Assembly: GCA_035626395.1 (NCBI GenBank) | Contig: DASPNR010000007.1 | Location: 419,012 to 483,011 of the forward strand | Origin: Candidatus Limnocylindrales bacterium | GTDB lineage: Bacteria; Desulfobacterota; Binatia; UBA1149; CAITLU01 | Length of the DNA stretch: 64,000 bases | Direction: 5' to 3' | Shown here: in pieces, positions 54,618-62,941 of the stretch | Layout of the letters: the number at the start of each line of letters is the position of its first letter | Numbering within the stretch: the stretch's first letter is position 1 | Translations under genes and position numbers: made by a program | Notes under the pieces: generated by a model | The model's database searches: none | What the model was told of the DNA's origin: nothing | The model's input: only the letters and a program-made list of their open reading frames with translations

Positions 54618-55429
54618 GTTTGCAGCCTTCGGTGCTCCAGACATGGAAGCTCTTGCCGTACGCGGTCGATTACCTCGGCTTCGAAGCGGGCCATCACGAA
54701 GCCCGCGCCGTCGTCCTCGCCCCGAGCGAGGACCTTGCCCCAGGGATCCACGAGAAGCGAGTTTCCGTAGTCTTCGATGCCGCCGCTGGAGCGCCCGAAC
54801 TGATTGGGCGCGATCATGAAGAGCTGGTTCTCGATCGCACGCGCCCGAACCAGCGCTTCCCAGTGCGCCTGCCCGGTCGGCCGCGTGAACGCCGACGGCA
54901 TGACCACGATCTCGGCGCCCGCCTCGCACAGGCGGCGGAACAACTCGGGGAAGCGCAGGTCGTAGCAGATCGCCAGCCCGATGCGCCCGAGGCCGGTGGC
55001 GACGGTGACGATCTCGTTGCCGCGCGCGCGGGTGGCCGACTCCCGCACCGTCACGCGGCCGGGAATGTCGATGTCGAAAAGGTGGATCTTCCGATAGACC
55101 GCCAGGCGCTCGCCATCCGGTCCATAGACCACCGAGGTGTTGAACGGCCGCTCCTGGCCCGCCGCGAGTTCCAGGATCGACCCTGCCACCAGGTGCACGC
55201 GCAGGCGCCGCGCCAGCTCGGCCATGCGGTCGGAGGTTGGACCGGGAATGGGCTCGGCCTGCTCGTGCTCGAGGTCGAGCGGCCCGCGCCACGCGAAGAC
55301 CTCGGGCAGCGCGATCAGCTCGGCTCCGGCACCCGCCGCCTCCTCGATCCAGCGGCACGCCGCGTCGACGTTGGCGGCCTTGTCCGTGCCGGCGTGGAGC
55401 TGAATGGCGGCTGCAAGGAACGACTTCAT
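54614..55429 (-). CDS. Carbon-nitrogen hydrolase (nitrilase superfamily, Nit1/Nit2-like)
   Basis: 271 aa from ATG 55429. The catalytic triad is visible: Glu in LIALPEVFAWRG, Lys in LAVYRKIHLFDIDIPG, Cys in IGLAICYDLRFPELFRRLCE. The order and spacing fit the Nit subfamily, whose characterised members hydrolyse deaminated glutathione or omega-amides. It is first in a coupled operon with two moeA genes, an arrangement whose metabolic logic is not obvious. Confidence 0.88.
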   Translation of the reverse strand: MKSFLAAAIQLHAGTDKAANVDAACRWIEEAAGAGAELIALPEVFAWRGPLDLEHEQAEPIPGPTSDRMAELARRLRVHLVAGSILELAAGQERPFNTSVVYGPDGERLAVYRKIHLFDIDIPGRVTVRESATRARGNEIVTVATGLGRIGLAICYDLRFPELFRRLCEAGAEIVVMPSAFTRPTGQAHWEALVRARAIENQLFMIAPNQFGRSSGGIEDYGNSLLVDPWGKVLARGEDDGAGFVMARFEAEVIDRVRQELPCLEHRRLQT

Positions 55430-55630
55430 GACGATCGCGGCGAACGCTACGTTCGCGCTCGGCGCCGGTCAACCGAGCGAGCAGCGAGAGAAAATTCATG
55501 ACGCCGCACCGCCCTCCGCCGCACCAGCGGTCGTCGGTGGAGGTCAGGCGGGCTGCTCGTTGCCACGGTGCGGCAATTTGCCCTGGGTATGCCTCTTTGA
55601 TAACGCACCGAGTTAACCGAGGTGCATGCA
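55430..55630. other. Divergent region before the PhaR-like gene
   Basis: About 200 bp between the nitrilase-like gene (minus) and the PhaR-like gene (plus). It carries GAGG eight bases before ATG 55631. Promoters for both directions are expected; none was identified with confidence. Confidence 0.35.
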
Positions 55631-56344
55631 ATGGCGACTGAAAGGGAAATCCGCCGATACACGAACCGCAAGCTGTATGACAAGCAGCAGTCTCGTTATG
55701 TCACCTTGGACGACATCGCGGCGATGGTGCGCCAGGGCGAGGAAGTGCGCGTCATCGATAACGAGACCAAAGAGGATCTGACGGCCGTCACCTTCGCCCA
55801 GATCATCCTGGAGGAGGAGAAAAGAAAGACGCATCTCGTCTCGGTTCCCTTCTTGCGAAAGCTGATCCGCTCGGGCGAGGCGGCGGTGCAGGACCTCAGC
55901 GACAGGGCCTCGCGCGCCATCACCGAGCTCGGCGGGCTGACAGGCAGCGTCAGCGACCGCGTCCGTGAAGTGGTCGACGAGGGCGGACGCGCCGTGGAAG
56001 AGGCCATCGAGGAGAGCCGCGGCTTCATCGATGACCTGCTCGGACTTCCGCAGCGTCGCCTCGAGAGCCTTCGGGAGGAGGCGCGCAAGCAGGTGGACTG
56101 GATCCGCCAGTCGCCGTCGCTCCAGCGCGAGATCGAGCGGCTCGAAAAGAGCATCCACAGCATCGAACAGATGCTGGCGCGCCTGCGCGCCGGCGAGGAC
56201 GAAGAGAGCATCCGTGCGTCGCAGGCCGCCGCCGAGAACGGCCATCGTACCGTCGTCGACGACGAGGTCGCTGCGGGCGACGTGGACACCACCAGCGAAG
56301 CTGGCGATTCCACCATCGAGGAGCGGCGCAAGGCCGAAGGCTGA
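55631..56344 (+). CDS. PhaR-like polyhydroxyalkanoate accumulation regulator
   Basis: About 237 aa from ATG 55631, with GAGG upstream. Residues 1-65 form the PHB_acc_N DNA-binding domain (IRRYTNRKLYDKQQSRYVTL, VRVIDNETKEDLTAVTFAQI). The rest is helical and charged, with coiled-coil character (QREIERLEKSIHSIEQMLAR), and an acidic tail. In PHA-producing bacteria PhaR represses phasin genes and binds granules. No PHA synthase or phasin gene is nearby, so the target is not shown by context. Confidence 0.85.
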   Translation: MATEREIRRYTNRKLYDKQQSRYVTLDDIAAMVRQGEEVRVIDNETKEDLTAVTFAQIILEEEKRKTHLVSVPFLRKLIRSGEAAVQDLSDRASRAITELGGLTGSVSDRVREVVDEGGRAVEEAIEESRGFIDDLLGLPQRRLESLREEARKQVDWIRQSPSLQREIERLEKSIHSIEQMLARLRAGEDEESIRASQAAAENGHRTVVDDEVAAGDVDTTSEAGDSTIEERRKAEG

Positions 56345-56406
56345 GCACGCGCAGCTGCGCGTGAATCTTTACAACCATCTCTCGCGTCGGTAGAACCGAT
56401 AGGCCG

Positions 56407-56745
56407 ATGGCCAAGTCTTCCCGCTCACGTCGACAAGAGAAACACGCAGACGAATCGCACCCGCTCCTCGAGCGGCTCAAGGAGATCGCCAGCGCCAGCG
56501 GCCTCGAAGTGCGCGAGGAGAGGCTCTACCGAGAGGTGGGCTATTCCGTGCGCAGCGGCCTGTGCCGGGTCGGCGAGCAGGAGGTCCTCCTGCTCGACAA
56601 GAACACGGCGGCCGGCGACCGCGTCGAGGTGCTGTGCTCGGTGCTGTCGGAACGCGATCTGGACTCGGTCTTCATCGAGCCGGAGCTGCGACGGCAGATC
56701 GGCGGTCGTGCCCTGCTGGCCGACGAGGCCGGGCCGGCTCGCTGA
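56407..56745 (+). CDS. Conserved-looking small cytoplasmic protein of unknown function
   Basis: 112 aa from ATG 56407. A basic N-terminus (KSSRSRRQEKHAD) is followed by helix-strand alternation with no signal peptide or membrane segment (LLERLKEIASASGLEVREER, EVLLLDKNTAAGDRVEVLCS). It lies 16 bp before fur and reads in the same direction, so co-transcription is likely. No family recognised. High GC third positions match its neighbours, which supports real coding. Confidence 0.6.
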   Translation: MAKSSRSRRQEKHADESHPLLERLKEIASASGLEVREERLYREVGYSVRSGLCRVGEQEVLLLDKNTAAGDRVEVLCSVLSERDLDSVFIEPELRRQIGGRALLADEAGPAR

Positions 56746-56761
56746 CGCTTCGGCCCATGTC

Positions 56762-57190
56762 ATGGAAAGGCTGGAGAAGTTTCGCGAGTTCATCCGCGAG
56801 CGCGGACTGAAGTCGACGCGCCAGCGCGACGAGATCGCGAGCTGGTTCTTCGGCCACAAGGGACATCTCAGCGCCGATCAGATCTACCGGGAGGTCAAGG
56901 AGCTCCACCCCGGCATCGGCTTCTCCACGGTCTACAGGACCATGAAGCTGCTGGTGGAGGCGGGCCTGGTGTCCGAACGCCATTTCAGCGACGCCGAGGC
57001 GCTCTACGAGAACGTCGTCGGCCACCACGACCACTGCATCTGCACCTCATGCGGCAAGATCATCGAGTTCGAGAACGAGAGAATCGAGGAGCTCCAGCGG
57101 TCGGTGGCCGAGAAGCACGGCTTCCTGCTCAAGAGCCACAAGATGGAACTGTACGGCCTCTGCCAGACGTGCCGGGTCCGCGAACCGTAG
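56762..57190 (+). CDS. fur: Fur-family metal-responsive repressor
   Basis: 142 aa from ATG 56762. The winged helix contains KSTRQRDEIASWFFG and SADQIYREVKELHPGIGFST with VYRTMKLLVEAGLV. The metal-binding part has GHHDHCICTSCGKIIEFENE and the structural-zinc second pair CQTC. Both CxxC pairs are present. The sequence fits Fur or PerR; the residue that separates them cannot be judged by eye. The TonB receptor at 23-25 kb would be a natural target if iron is the signal. Confidence 0.85.
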   Translation: MERLEKFREFIRERGLKSTRQRDEIASWFFGHKGHLSADQIYREVKELHPGIGFSTVYRTMKLLVEAGLVSERHFSDAEALYENVVGHHDHCICTSCGKIIEFENERIEELQRSVAEKHGFLLKSHKMELYGLCQTCRVREP

Positions 57191-57203
57191 GCGACACGAA
57201 AAA

Positions 57204-57229
57204 GGCCGGACATCTTGCGATGTCCGGCC
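57204..57229. terminator. Bidirectional terminator between fur and the cohesin-dockerin gene
   Basis: An 11-bp stem, GGCCGGACATC (57204-57214) with GATGTCCGGCC (57219-57229), has a TTGC loop. AAAAA precedes it and CTTT follows, so it can act on both strands. Confidence 0.8.
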
Positions 57230-57307
57230 CCTTTCGAGCCGCCGGCCGCGGCTCCGCGATCTTCGCTGCGGCGGCGCCGGCCGCCGCAGCAAGACGTCCT
57301 CTCCCCA

Positions 57308-58390
57308 TCACAGCAGCGGGCAGATGAGCTCCACCGTCTGTCCGACCGCCGACTGCAGCGTGCGCAGCGAGTCGCTCGCCAGCACGACGCCGTTGTCGTC
57401 GGTGTCGCAGACCACCAGTGGACAGTCGACGTCGGCGCCGACCGCGTTCTGGAGGATCAGAAGCGAATCGCCGGCCAGGACGCTGCCGTCTTCGTTGGCG
57501 TCGCCGCAGGTATGCTCGGGCTCCTCGCCGCTGGAGCACTCGATCTTCGACACGCTGATCGTGGGCACGGGCACGATGTCCTCGACGTCGCCATTGGTCG
57601 CCTTCTTGGCCGAGACCTGGAAGTCGCTGGCCACCGGGTCGTCGCCGACCGGGATGAAGCGGCAGGTCGCGATGGCGGCAGGCGTGGCAAAGCCGGTGGG
57701 GTTGATCAACGCCGCCAGAACCTTGCGCTGCGCCTCGATGTCGTTGTAGCTGGCCAGCGTGCCCGCCGGCAGCGTGTCGCACTCGACGCCGCCCGCAGAG
57801 CCGGCGAACTCGCCGGACGCGTTCGGATACAGAATCTGCCAGTCCAGGGCCAGGATGGTGTTGGCGCCATTGAGCCGGAACGTGACGTCGCAAGTACGCG
57901 CCGGCAGGTCCAGCGTCGAAGTCGTCGTCGACGACGTCGTGGTCGTCGTCTGGACATCGCCGCAATCGGGCAGCGAGACGGACACGGCGGCATCAACGGC
58001 TTCATCGTTCGTGTCGGTGGCTTCGAGCACCGTCACGACGAAATCCTCGAGCGTCAGATTGTCGTCGGCATCCTCGAACTGGCAGTAGGCCAGGTCGTGC
58101 GGGCCCTGCATGCCCGAGATGCTGATGAAGCTCAGGTTGAGACGGCTCGCCTGGGCGTTCACTCCGAACGATCCGAGTGAATCCGGCATGACGTTCGTGC
58201 ATCCGCCATGGATGTCGACGAAGTGTCCGGACTGGTAGTTGACCCGCACCGTCAGCGACGCGAGCGAAACCTCCTCTTCGAGACTGACCGCGACGGTGCA
58301 GGTACGAGCCTGCGCCTGTCCGGCAAACGACAGAAGAGTGATGGTCGCGGCCGCCCCGGCAACCGCGAAGAAACGAACCCGAAATAGCAC
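57308..58390 (-). CDS. Secreted protein with two cohesin-like modules and a C-terminal dockerin pair
   Basis: About 360 aa from GTG 58390, with GGACGGGG upstream; a longer in-frame form from 58453 lacks signal features. The signal peptide ends at GQAQA. Module A (residues about 27-150): LASLTVRVNYQSGHFVD, GGCTNVMPD, ISGMQGPHDLAYCQFED. A short Thr/Ser linker follows (TTTTTSSTTTSTLD). Module B (about 165-285): ALDWQILYPNASGEFAG, GGVECDTLPAG, AAIATCRFIPV. The C-terminus is a dockerin pair: CGDANEDGSVLAGDSLLILQ and CDTDDNGVVLASDSLRTLQ, both with full calcium-loop spacing. It is the only protein here that carries both module types. Unlike the other cohesin-like proteins it is not lipidated. Confidence 0.8.
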   Translation of the reverse strand: MLFRVRFFAVAGAAATITLLSFAGQAQARTCTVAVSLEEEVSLASLTVRVNYQSGHFVDIHGGCTNVMPDSLGSFGVNAQASRLNLSFISISGMQGPHDLAYCQFEDADDNLTLEDFVVTVLEATDTNDEAVDAAVSVSLPDCGDVQTTTTTSSTTTSTLDLPARTCDVTFRLNGANTILALDWQILYPNASGEFAGSAGGVECDTLPAGTLASYNDIEAQRKVLAALINPTGFATPAAIATCRFIPVGDDPVASDFQVSAKKATNGDVEDIVPVPTISVSKIECSSGEEPEHTCGDANEDGSVLAGDSLLILQNAVGADVDCPLVVCDTDDNGVVLASDSLRTLQSAVGQTVELICPLL

Positions 58391-58398
58391 TTTTCCCC

Positions 58399-58419
58399 GT
58401 CCTCCAGAATCTGGTGGAC
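58399..58419 (-). promoter_or_regulatory. Near-palindrome overlapping the ribosome-binding region of the cohesin-dockerin gene
   Basis: GTCC-T-CCAG-AAT-CTGG-T-GGAC: the 4+4 bp arms are perfectly complementary, with one T-T mismatch. It begins 9 bp upstream of the GTG start. On the minus strand its distal arm includes GGAGGAC, so it could act as an operator or as an mRNA hairpin that hides the ribosome-binding site. Confidence 0.45.
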
Positions 58420-58544
58420 GAGGCGACCCCGAACAACGGCAATACTGCCGCATTCCCGTCGCGAAATCGATGGCTCGCGAACAGGCGGAACGCTTTTTCT
58501 GCGCAGGTTTGCTCTCGTCTGAGGCAAACGAAGCGCGAAGCGAT

Positions 58545-59342
58545 TCACGTCAGGGCGAACAGCGATGCGGCGTTGACCGCGGTGGCTTCGATCACTCGTT
58601 CCACCGAGGTGCCGCAAGCCGACGCGAGCATGGCCGCGACGTGCGCTACGTATGCTGGCTCATTGCGTTTTCCGCGGTGCGGGACCGGCGCGAGATAAGG
58701 GGAATCGGTCTCGACCATCAACCGATCCAGAGGCAATCGCGAGGCCGTCTCCCGCAACGAGGCTGATTTTGGGAATGTTAAGATTCCCGAGAACGAGACG
58801 ACCAGCCCGTAATCGATGTACCAGCGCGCATCTTCGTACGTGCCGGTGAAGCAATGAACCACGCCGCGCACGCCGCCGGGCGCTTCGCGCGTGAGCACGG
58901 CGCGCATGTCGGCCTCCGCATCGCGGCAGTGAAGGACGATCGGCTTGTCGAAGCGCAGGGCCAGTGCCACGTGCCGGGACAGTGCCTCACATTGAGCCAT
59001 CTTCGGGCTGTGCTCGTAATAGTAGTCGAGGCCGGTCTCTCCCACGGCCACGACCTGCGGCTGCTCGAGGAGCGCCTCGATGCGGCCTTCGGTGGCATCG
59101 TCATACGTGGAGGCATCGTGAGGATGGATGCCGGCGGTCGACCGCAGCAGCCGGTTCGTCCGTGCCAGCTCGGCCGCCGCTTCGCTGGCCTCGATGGGAC
59201 CGCCGCCCCCTACGGCCACGATGTGCGTCAGCCCCGCTTCCAGCGCCCGCGAGATGACCTCCTGGCGATCATCATCGAAGCGCGGGTCGGTCAGATGACA
59301 GTGCGTATCGACGAGGCCGACGGCGGGCGCGCGAGACGTCAT
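58545..59342 (-). CDS. tatD: TatD-family metal-dependent DNase
   Basis: About 265 aa from ATG 59342. Metal-binding residues of the amidohydrolase-like barrel: GLVDTHCHLTDPRFDD, VVAVGETGLDYYY, PIVLHCRDAEADM, GVVHCFTGTYEDA and VETDSPYLAPVPHRGKRNEP. It follows metG by 21 bp, as in many bacteria where the two are linked. It is the last gene of the tmk-holB-metG-tatD run. Confidence 0.94.
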   Translation of the reverse strand: MTSRAPAVGLVDTHCHLTDPRFDDDRQEVISRALEAGLTHIVAVGGGGPIEASEAAAELARTNRLLRSTAGIHPHDASTYDDATEGRIEALLEQPQVVAVGETGLDYYYEHSPKMAQCEALSRHVALALRFDKPIVLHCRDAEADMRAVLTREAPGGVRGVVHCFTGTYEDARWYIDYGLVVSFSGILTFPKSASLRETASRLPLDRLMVETDSPYLAPVPHRGKRNEPAYVAHVAAMLASACGTSVERVIEATAVNAASLFALT

Positions 59343-59363
59343 GAGGCTACTCGTGCCCAGGCC

Positions 59364-60908
59364 CTAGGCCTTGGGCACCTCGATGCGGGGGAACAGGGGT
59401 TGAGGCTCGCCGACCTGGTGTCCGGCGCGGAACGTTCTCCGCCACGGCGCCGGCGCCTCGGCCAGCTGCCCGGGGTCGGCGCGCAGGAGCCCGGCGATGG
59501 CGGCCGACGTCTCGGGCATGAACGGCGCGATCAGCCGCGCCAGGTGGCGGAGCGCATCGCACAGCACGTGCAGGATCGCGCCGACCCGCGGACGCTCGCG
59601 CTCGTCCTTCCACAGCTTGAACGGCGAGGTCTCGACCACGTACTTGTCGCACGCCGCCACCGCCTTCCAGATCTCCTCGAGCGCGACGTGGAACGCCGCC
59701 TTCTCGAGCGCGGCCACCGCCCGCTTCTCGGCCTCCAGGAACGCCTGTTCCAGGGCGACGTCGGCCGCGCGCTCGGTCTCCTCGCCGATGGGCTGGATGC
59801 GCCCGTCGAAATACTTGTGCTGCATCGACAGCACGCGGCTGACCAGGTTTCCGGCGCCGTTGGACAGATCGGCGTTGAAGCGGGTGACGAATGCGTCCTC
59901 GGTGAACGAGGCATCGGAGCCGAAGGCCATCTCGCGCAGCAGGAAATAGCGGAAGCCGTCCATGCCGAAGCGCTCGCGCATTTCGAGCGGCCGGATCACG
60001 TTGCCGAGCGACTTGGACATCTTCGACTCGCCCATGTTCCAGTAGCCGTGCACGTAGAGCCTCTCGTAGACGGGCAGGCCGGCTGCCATCAGCATCGTCG
60101 GCCAGAAGACGGCGTGCGGCTTGAGGATGTCCTTGGCGATGAAGTGGCGCGCGCAGCGCCAGTAGCGCTCCCAGCCTTCGCCCTTGGCATGCCGCAAGGC
60201 GCTGACGTAGTTGATGAGCGCGTCGAACCAGACGTAGCAGACGTAGCGGTCGTCGAAGGGCAGCTCGATGCCCCAGGTCAGACGGCTCTTGGGGCGCGAG
60301 ATGCACAGGTCGCCGATCGGCTCGCGCAGCAGGCCCAGCACCTCGTTGCGATACCCCGCCGGAACGATGAGGTCGGGGTTGCCCTCGAGGTGATCGAGGA
60401 GGGCCTGCTGATAGCGGCTCATGCGGAAGAAGTAGTTCTCCTCGCGGATCCACTGCGGCACCGTCTGATGGTCGGGGCACTTGCCGTCGACCAGCTCGCG
60501 GTCGGTGTAGAACCGCTCGCAGCCGGTGCAGTACTGGCCGCCGTACTCGCCGAAGTAGATGTCGCCGGCGTCGTAGACCTTCTGAAGGACCTCGCGCACG
60601 AAGGCCACGTGGTAGTCGTCGGTGGTGCGCACGAAGTGATCGTAGGCGATGCCGCAGGTGTTCCACGTCGAGCGGAACAGTGCGGACACGTCGTCCGCGT
60701 ACTCCCGCGGCGCCTTGCCGCCGGCCTCGGCGGCCTGCGCGATCTTGTCGCCGTGCTCGTCGGTGCCGGTCAGGAAGAAGACGTCGCGGCCCATCGAGCG
60801 GTGGAAGCGCGCCAGCGTGTCGACGACGACGGTCGTGTAGGTGTGGCCAAGATGCGGCGCGGCGTTGACGTAGTAGAGAGGGGTCGTCAGCTCGATGCGG
60901 TCGGCCAT
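59364..60908 (-). CDS. metG: Methionyl-tRNA synthetase
   Basis: 514 aa from ATG 60908. Class I signatures: LYYVNAAPHLGHTYTTVVVD (HIGH-type HLGH) and ESKMSKSLGNVI (KMSKS). The zinc knuckle has CTGCERFYTDRELVDGKCPD. The anticodon-binding helical domain follows. There is no C-terminal EMAP/Trbp111 dimerisation domain, so it is the short form. It starts 6 bp after holB. Confidence 0.96.
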   Translation of the reverse strand: MADRIELTTPLYYVNAAPHLGHTYTTVVVDTLARFHRSMGRDVFFLTGTDEHGDKIAQAAEAGGKAPREYADDVSALFRSTWNTCGIAYDHFVRTTDDYHVAFVREVLQKVYDAGDIYFGEYGGQYCTGCERFYTDRELVDGKCPDHQTVPQWIREENYFFRMSRYQQALLDHLEGNPDLIVPAGYRNEVLGLLREPIGDLCISRPKSRLTWGIELPFDDRYVCYVWFDALINYVSALRHAKGEGWERYWRCARHFIAKDILKPHAVFWPTMLMAAGLPVYERLYVHGYWNMGESKMSKSLGNVIRPLEMRERFGMDGFRYFLLREMAFGSDASFTEDAFVTRFNADLSNGAGNLVSRVLSMQHKYFDGRIQPIGEETERAADVALEQAFLEAEKRAVAALEKAAFHVALEEIWKAVAACDKYVVETSPFKLWKDERERPRVGAILHVLCDALRHLARLIAPFMPETSAAIAGLLRADPGQLAEAPAPWRRTFRAGHQVGEPQPLFPRIEVPKA

Positions 60909-60914
60909 GACACG

Positions 60915-61889
60915 TCAGGCTCGCACGTTCGCCAGCAGGTCGCGAATGACCAGGCGCGCGTTGGCATTGCGCTCGAGCGCACCGATGGTCCACTCGATGC
61001 GGCGGGCGTGGTCGAGAAGCGCGCGAGCGTCCGCCGCGGTCGCGGCTTCGAGGATGGCCGCCAGCGCCGCCGATGGCTCGTGCCGGGAATGTCCGAGGCT
61101 GCGCTGCACCTTGGCCAGCTGCCATTCGAGCAGATCGCCGAGGGCGTAGCCGGACTCCTTGCGCGCCATCAGCGTCTGCAGCATCGCGTCGATGTCGGTG
61201 GTTCCGGCGATGACGCCCTCGAAGGTGAGGAGCACCGTCTCGCGGTCGGCCAGGCCGTCGGCGTCGTAGCAGAGCGCGCGCGCCACGCTCCCCCGCGAGC
61301 AGGCTGCCGCGGCGACGGCTTCTTCGTCGCCGCGCCCCAGCCGTCGCAGGACCTCCAGCACCTCGCGCTCCTCGAGGCAGCCGAACGTCAGATGACGGCA
61401 GCGCGAGCGGACCGTGGGCAGCATCGCCGAAGCGTTGTCGGCCACCAGGATGATGACGGCGAACCCCGGGGGCTCCTCGAGAAGCTTCAGGATCGCGTTC
61501 TGCGCGTCCACGGTCATCGTGTCGGCGCTGCGGATGATGCCCACGCGCGGTCCGCGGCGCGACGGCCGCAGCGCCAGGCTGCGCGCGAAGGCGCGGCTGT
61601 CGTCGATACCGATCGAGCTCTTGTCGGGGGCCGGCGCCGCTTCGACGACGTCGGGATGGACGCCGCCGGCAATCAGGCGGCAGCTCTCGCAGGGCGGGCT
61701 GCAGTCTCCGGTGGTGTCGCACTGCAGCAGCATCGCCCACCAGCGCGCGACGACGTACTTGCCGACGCCCGAGGGCCCCGAGAAAAGCCACGCATGATGC
61801 AGGCCGAGGTCGCTGCCCCCGGCCAACCTGCGCGCCTGCTCGCTCAGCATGGCGCGGATCCGCTCGTGACCGACAGGATCGCGCGTCAC
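60915..61889 (-). CDS. holB: DNA polymerase III delta-prime subunit
   Basis: About 324 aa from GTG 61889. Clamp-loader AAA domain: HHAWLFSGPSGVGKYVVARW (Walker A) and the zinc module CDTTGDCSPPCESC. IGIDDSRAFARSLALRPSRR and QNAILKLLEEPPGFAVIILV follow, the latter being the SRC-adjacent region. PTVRSRCRHLTFGCLEEREV contains the SRC motif. A C-terminal helical domain closes it. Located 9 bp after tmk. Confidence 0.9.
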   Translation of the reverse strand: MTRDPVGHERIRAMLSEQARRLAGGSDLGLHHAWLFSGPSGVGKYVVARWWAMLLQCDTTGDCSPPCESCRLIAGGVHPDVVEAAPAPDKSSIGIDDSRAFARSLALRPSRRGPRVGIIRSADTMTVDAQNAILKLLEEPPGFAVIILVADNASAMLPTVRSRCRHLTFGCLEEREVLEVLRRLGRGDEEAVAAAACSRGSVARALCYDADGLADRETVLLTFEGVIAGTTDIDAMLQTLMARKESGYALGDLLEWQLAKVQRSLGHSRHEPSAALAAILEAATAADARALLDHARRIEWTIGALERNANARLVIRDLLANVRA

Positions 61890-61898
61890 GGCGCCTCG

Positions 61899-62534
61899 TC
61901 AGTGGATGCGGCGCGCCGCGAGCGTCGCGTCGACCGCGGCGATGCAGCACGAGCCGACTTCCTCTTCGGCCAGGTCGCCATCGATGCGCACGAAGCGCTC
62001 GGGGAACCTGCCGGCGAGCGCGGCAAATCCATCACGGATGCGCTGGTGGAAGCTCAGCGGCTCGGCCTCGAAACGATCGCCGGGGCCGGCGGCGCGTCGC
62101 TTGGCGCGCCCCAGCCCGAGGCCGATGTCGCAGTCGATCCACAGCGTCAGGTCGGGCGTCAGGCCATGGGCGGCAAAGCCGTTCAGGCCGATGAGCGTAT
62201 CGAGATCGTGCCCGCGGCCGTAGCCCTGGTATGCGAGCGTGGAGTCGCTGTAGCGGTCGCAGACCACGATTTTTCCGTCCTTCAGGGCCGGCCGCACGAC
62301 CGTTGCCACGTGCTGGGCCCGGTCGGCCAGAAACAGCATGAGCTCGGCGGTGGCGTCCAGGACGTTGGCCGGATCCGCCAGCAGCTTGCGGATGCCCGCC
62401 GTAACAGGAGTGGCGCCGGGCTCGAACGTCAGCACGACCTCGTGGCCACGGGCGGTAAGGTGGTCGGCTATGCGTTTGGCCTGCGACGATTTGCCGCAGC
62501 CTTCGATGCCTTCGAGGGTGATGAACAGCGCCAC
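61899..62534 (-). CDS. tmk: Thymidylate kinase
   Basis: 211 aa from GTG 62534. FITLEGIEGCGKSSQAKRIA is the P-loop. VVLTFEPGATPVTAGIRKLL corresponds to the usual TREPGGT segment, but Arg is replaced by Phe, an unusual change at a substrate-binding position. CDRYSDSTLAYQGYGRGHDL is the DRY motif region. It makes dTDP from dTMP. First gene of the tmk-holB-metG-tatD run. Confidence 0.92.
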   Translation of the reverse strand: MALFITLEGIEGCGKSSQAKRIADHLTARGHEVVLTFEPGATPVTAGIRKLLADPANVLDATAELMLFLADRAQHVATVVRPALKDGKIVVCDRYSDSTLAYQGYGRGHDLDTLIGLNGFAAHGLTPDLTLWIDCDIGLGLGRAKRRAAGPGDRFEAEPLSFHQRIRDGFAALAGRFPERFVRIDGDLAEEEVGSCCIAAVDATLAARRIH

Positions 62535-62578
62535 GCTGAGCGAGTGTTTCTGCGGAAGTCCGCTTTGGCAACCGCGGC

Positions 62579-62941
62579 TCAGGAGCAGCGTGCAGGGTCG
62601 GCGAGGGTTCGCTCGATGGTGCGCACGGCCTGGCCGCACGTCGCTGCGGCGCGCAGCACGCACCAATTCGGACCGCGACGGACCAGCCGCACCTCGAGGC
62701 TGCCGACGCGTGGCCCGATCAGCGCTGCCGCCGCGGACGCGTCGGCTGTCGGCGCATCCAGCGCAAGACCACCGAGCGCCGCGTAGCGCGCGCACAAGAC
62801 GTCCTGCCGGGCGCGCAGCTCACCTGCGAGAACGGCTGCTCGCGTGACCGCGGCCGAGGCGAGCGAGGCGCCTGCGGCGGTCAGCAGGATCGTTACGAGC
62901 AGGGCGGCGCCGCGCTCGCTCGCCCGGCACCGCCGGCTCAT
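62579..62941 (-). CDS. PilX/GspK-like minor pilin component
   Basis: 120 aa from ATG 62941, which overlaps the upstream stop by ATGA. The N-terminus SERGAALLVTILLTAAG fits the PilX/GspK class, whose prepilin cleavage is after Gly and before Ala. The mature part is short with two cysteines near the end (NWCVLRAAATCGQAV) and a C-terminal cysteine. It is probably a pilus or pseudopilus tip component processed by PilD. Confidence 0.65.
   Translation of the reverse strand: MSRRCRASERGAALLVTILLTAAGASLASAAVTRAAVLAGELRARQDVLCARYAALGGLALDAPTADASAAAALIGPRVGSLEVRLVRRGPNWCVLRAAATCGQAVRTIERTLADPARCS

Noticed and set aside
53379..55631. One 750-codon minus-strand protein joining the nitrilase-like region to MoeA
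   Set aside because: The nitrilase-like enzyme is encoded in a different frame with its full catalytic triad and stops at 54614, exactly where moeA starts with an ATGA overlap.
58854..62786. A 1,310-codon open frame on the plus strand
   Set aside because: It runs antisense through tatD, metG, holB and tmk, all of which have complete family motifs. Its translation is Arg/Ala/Gly-rich with no domain, the usual shadow in high-GC DNA.
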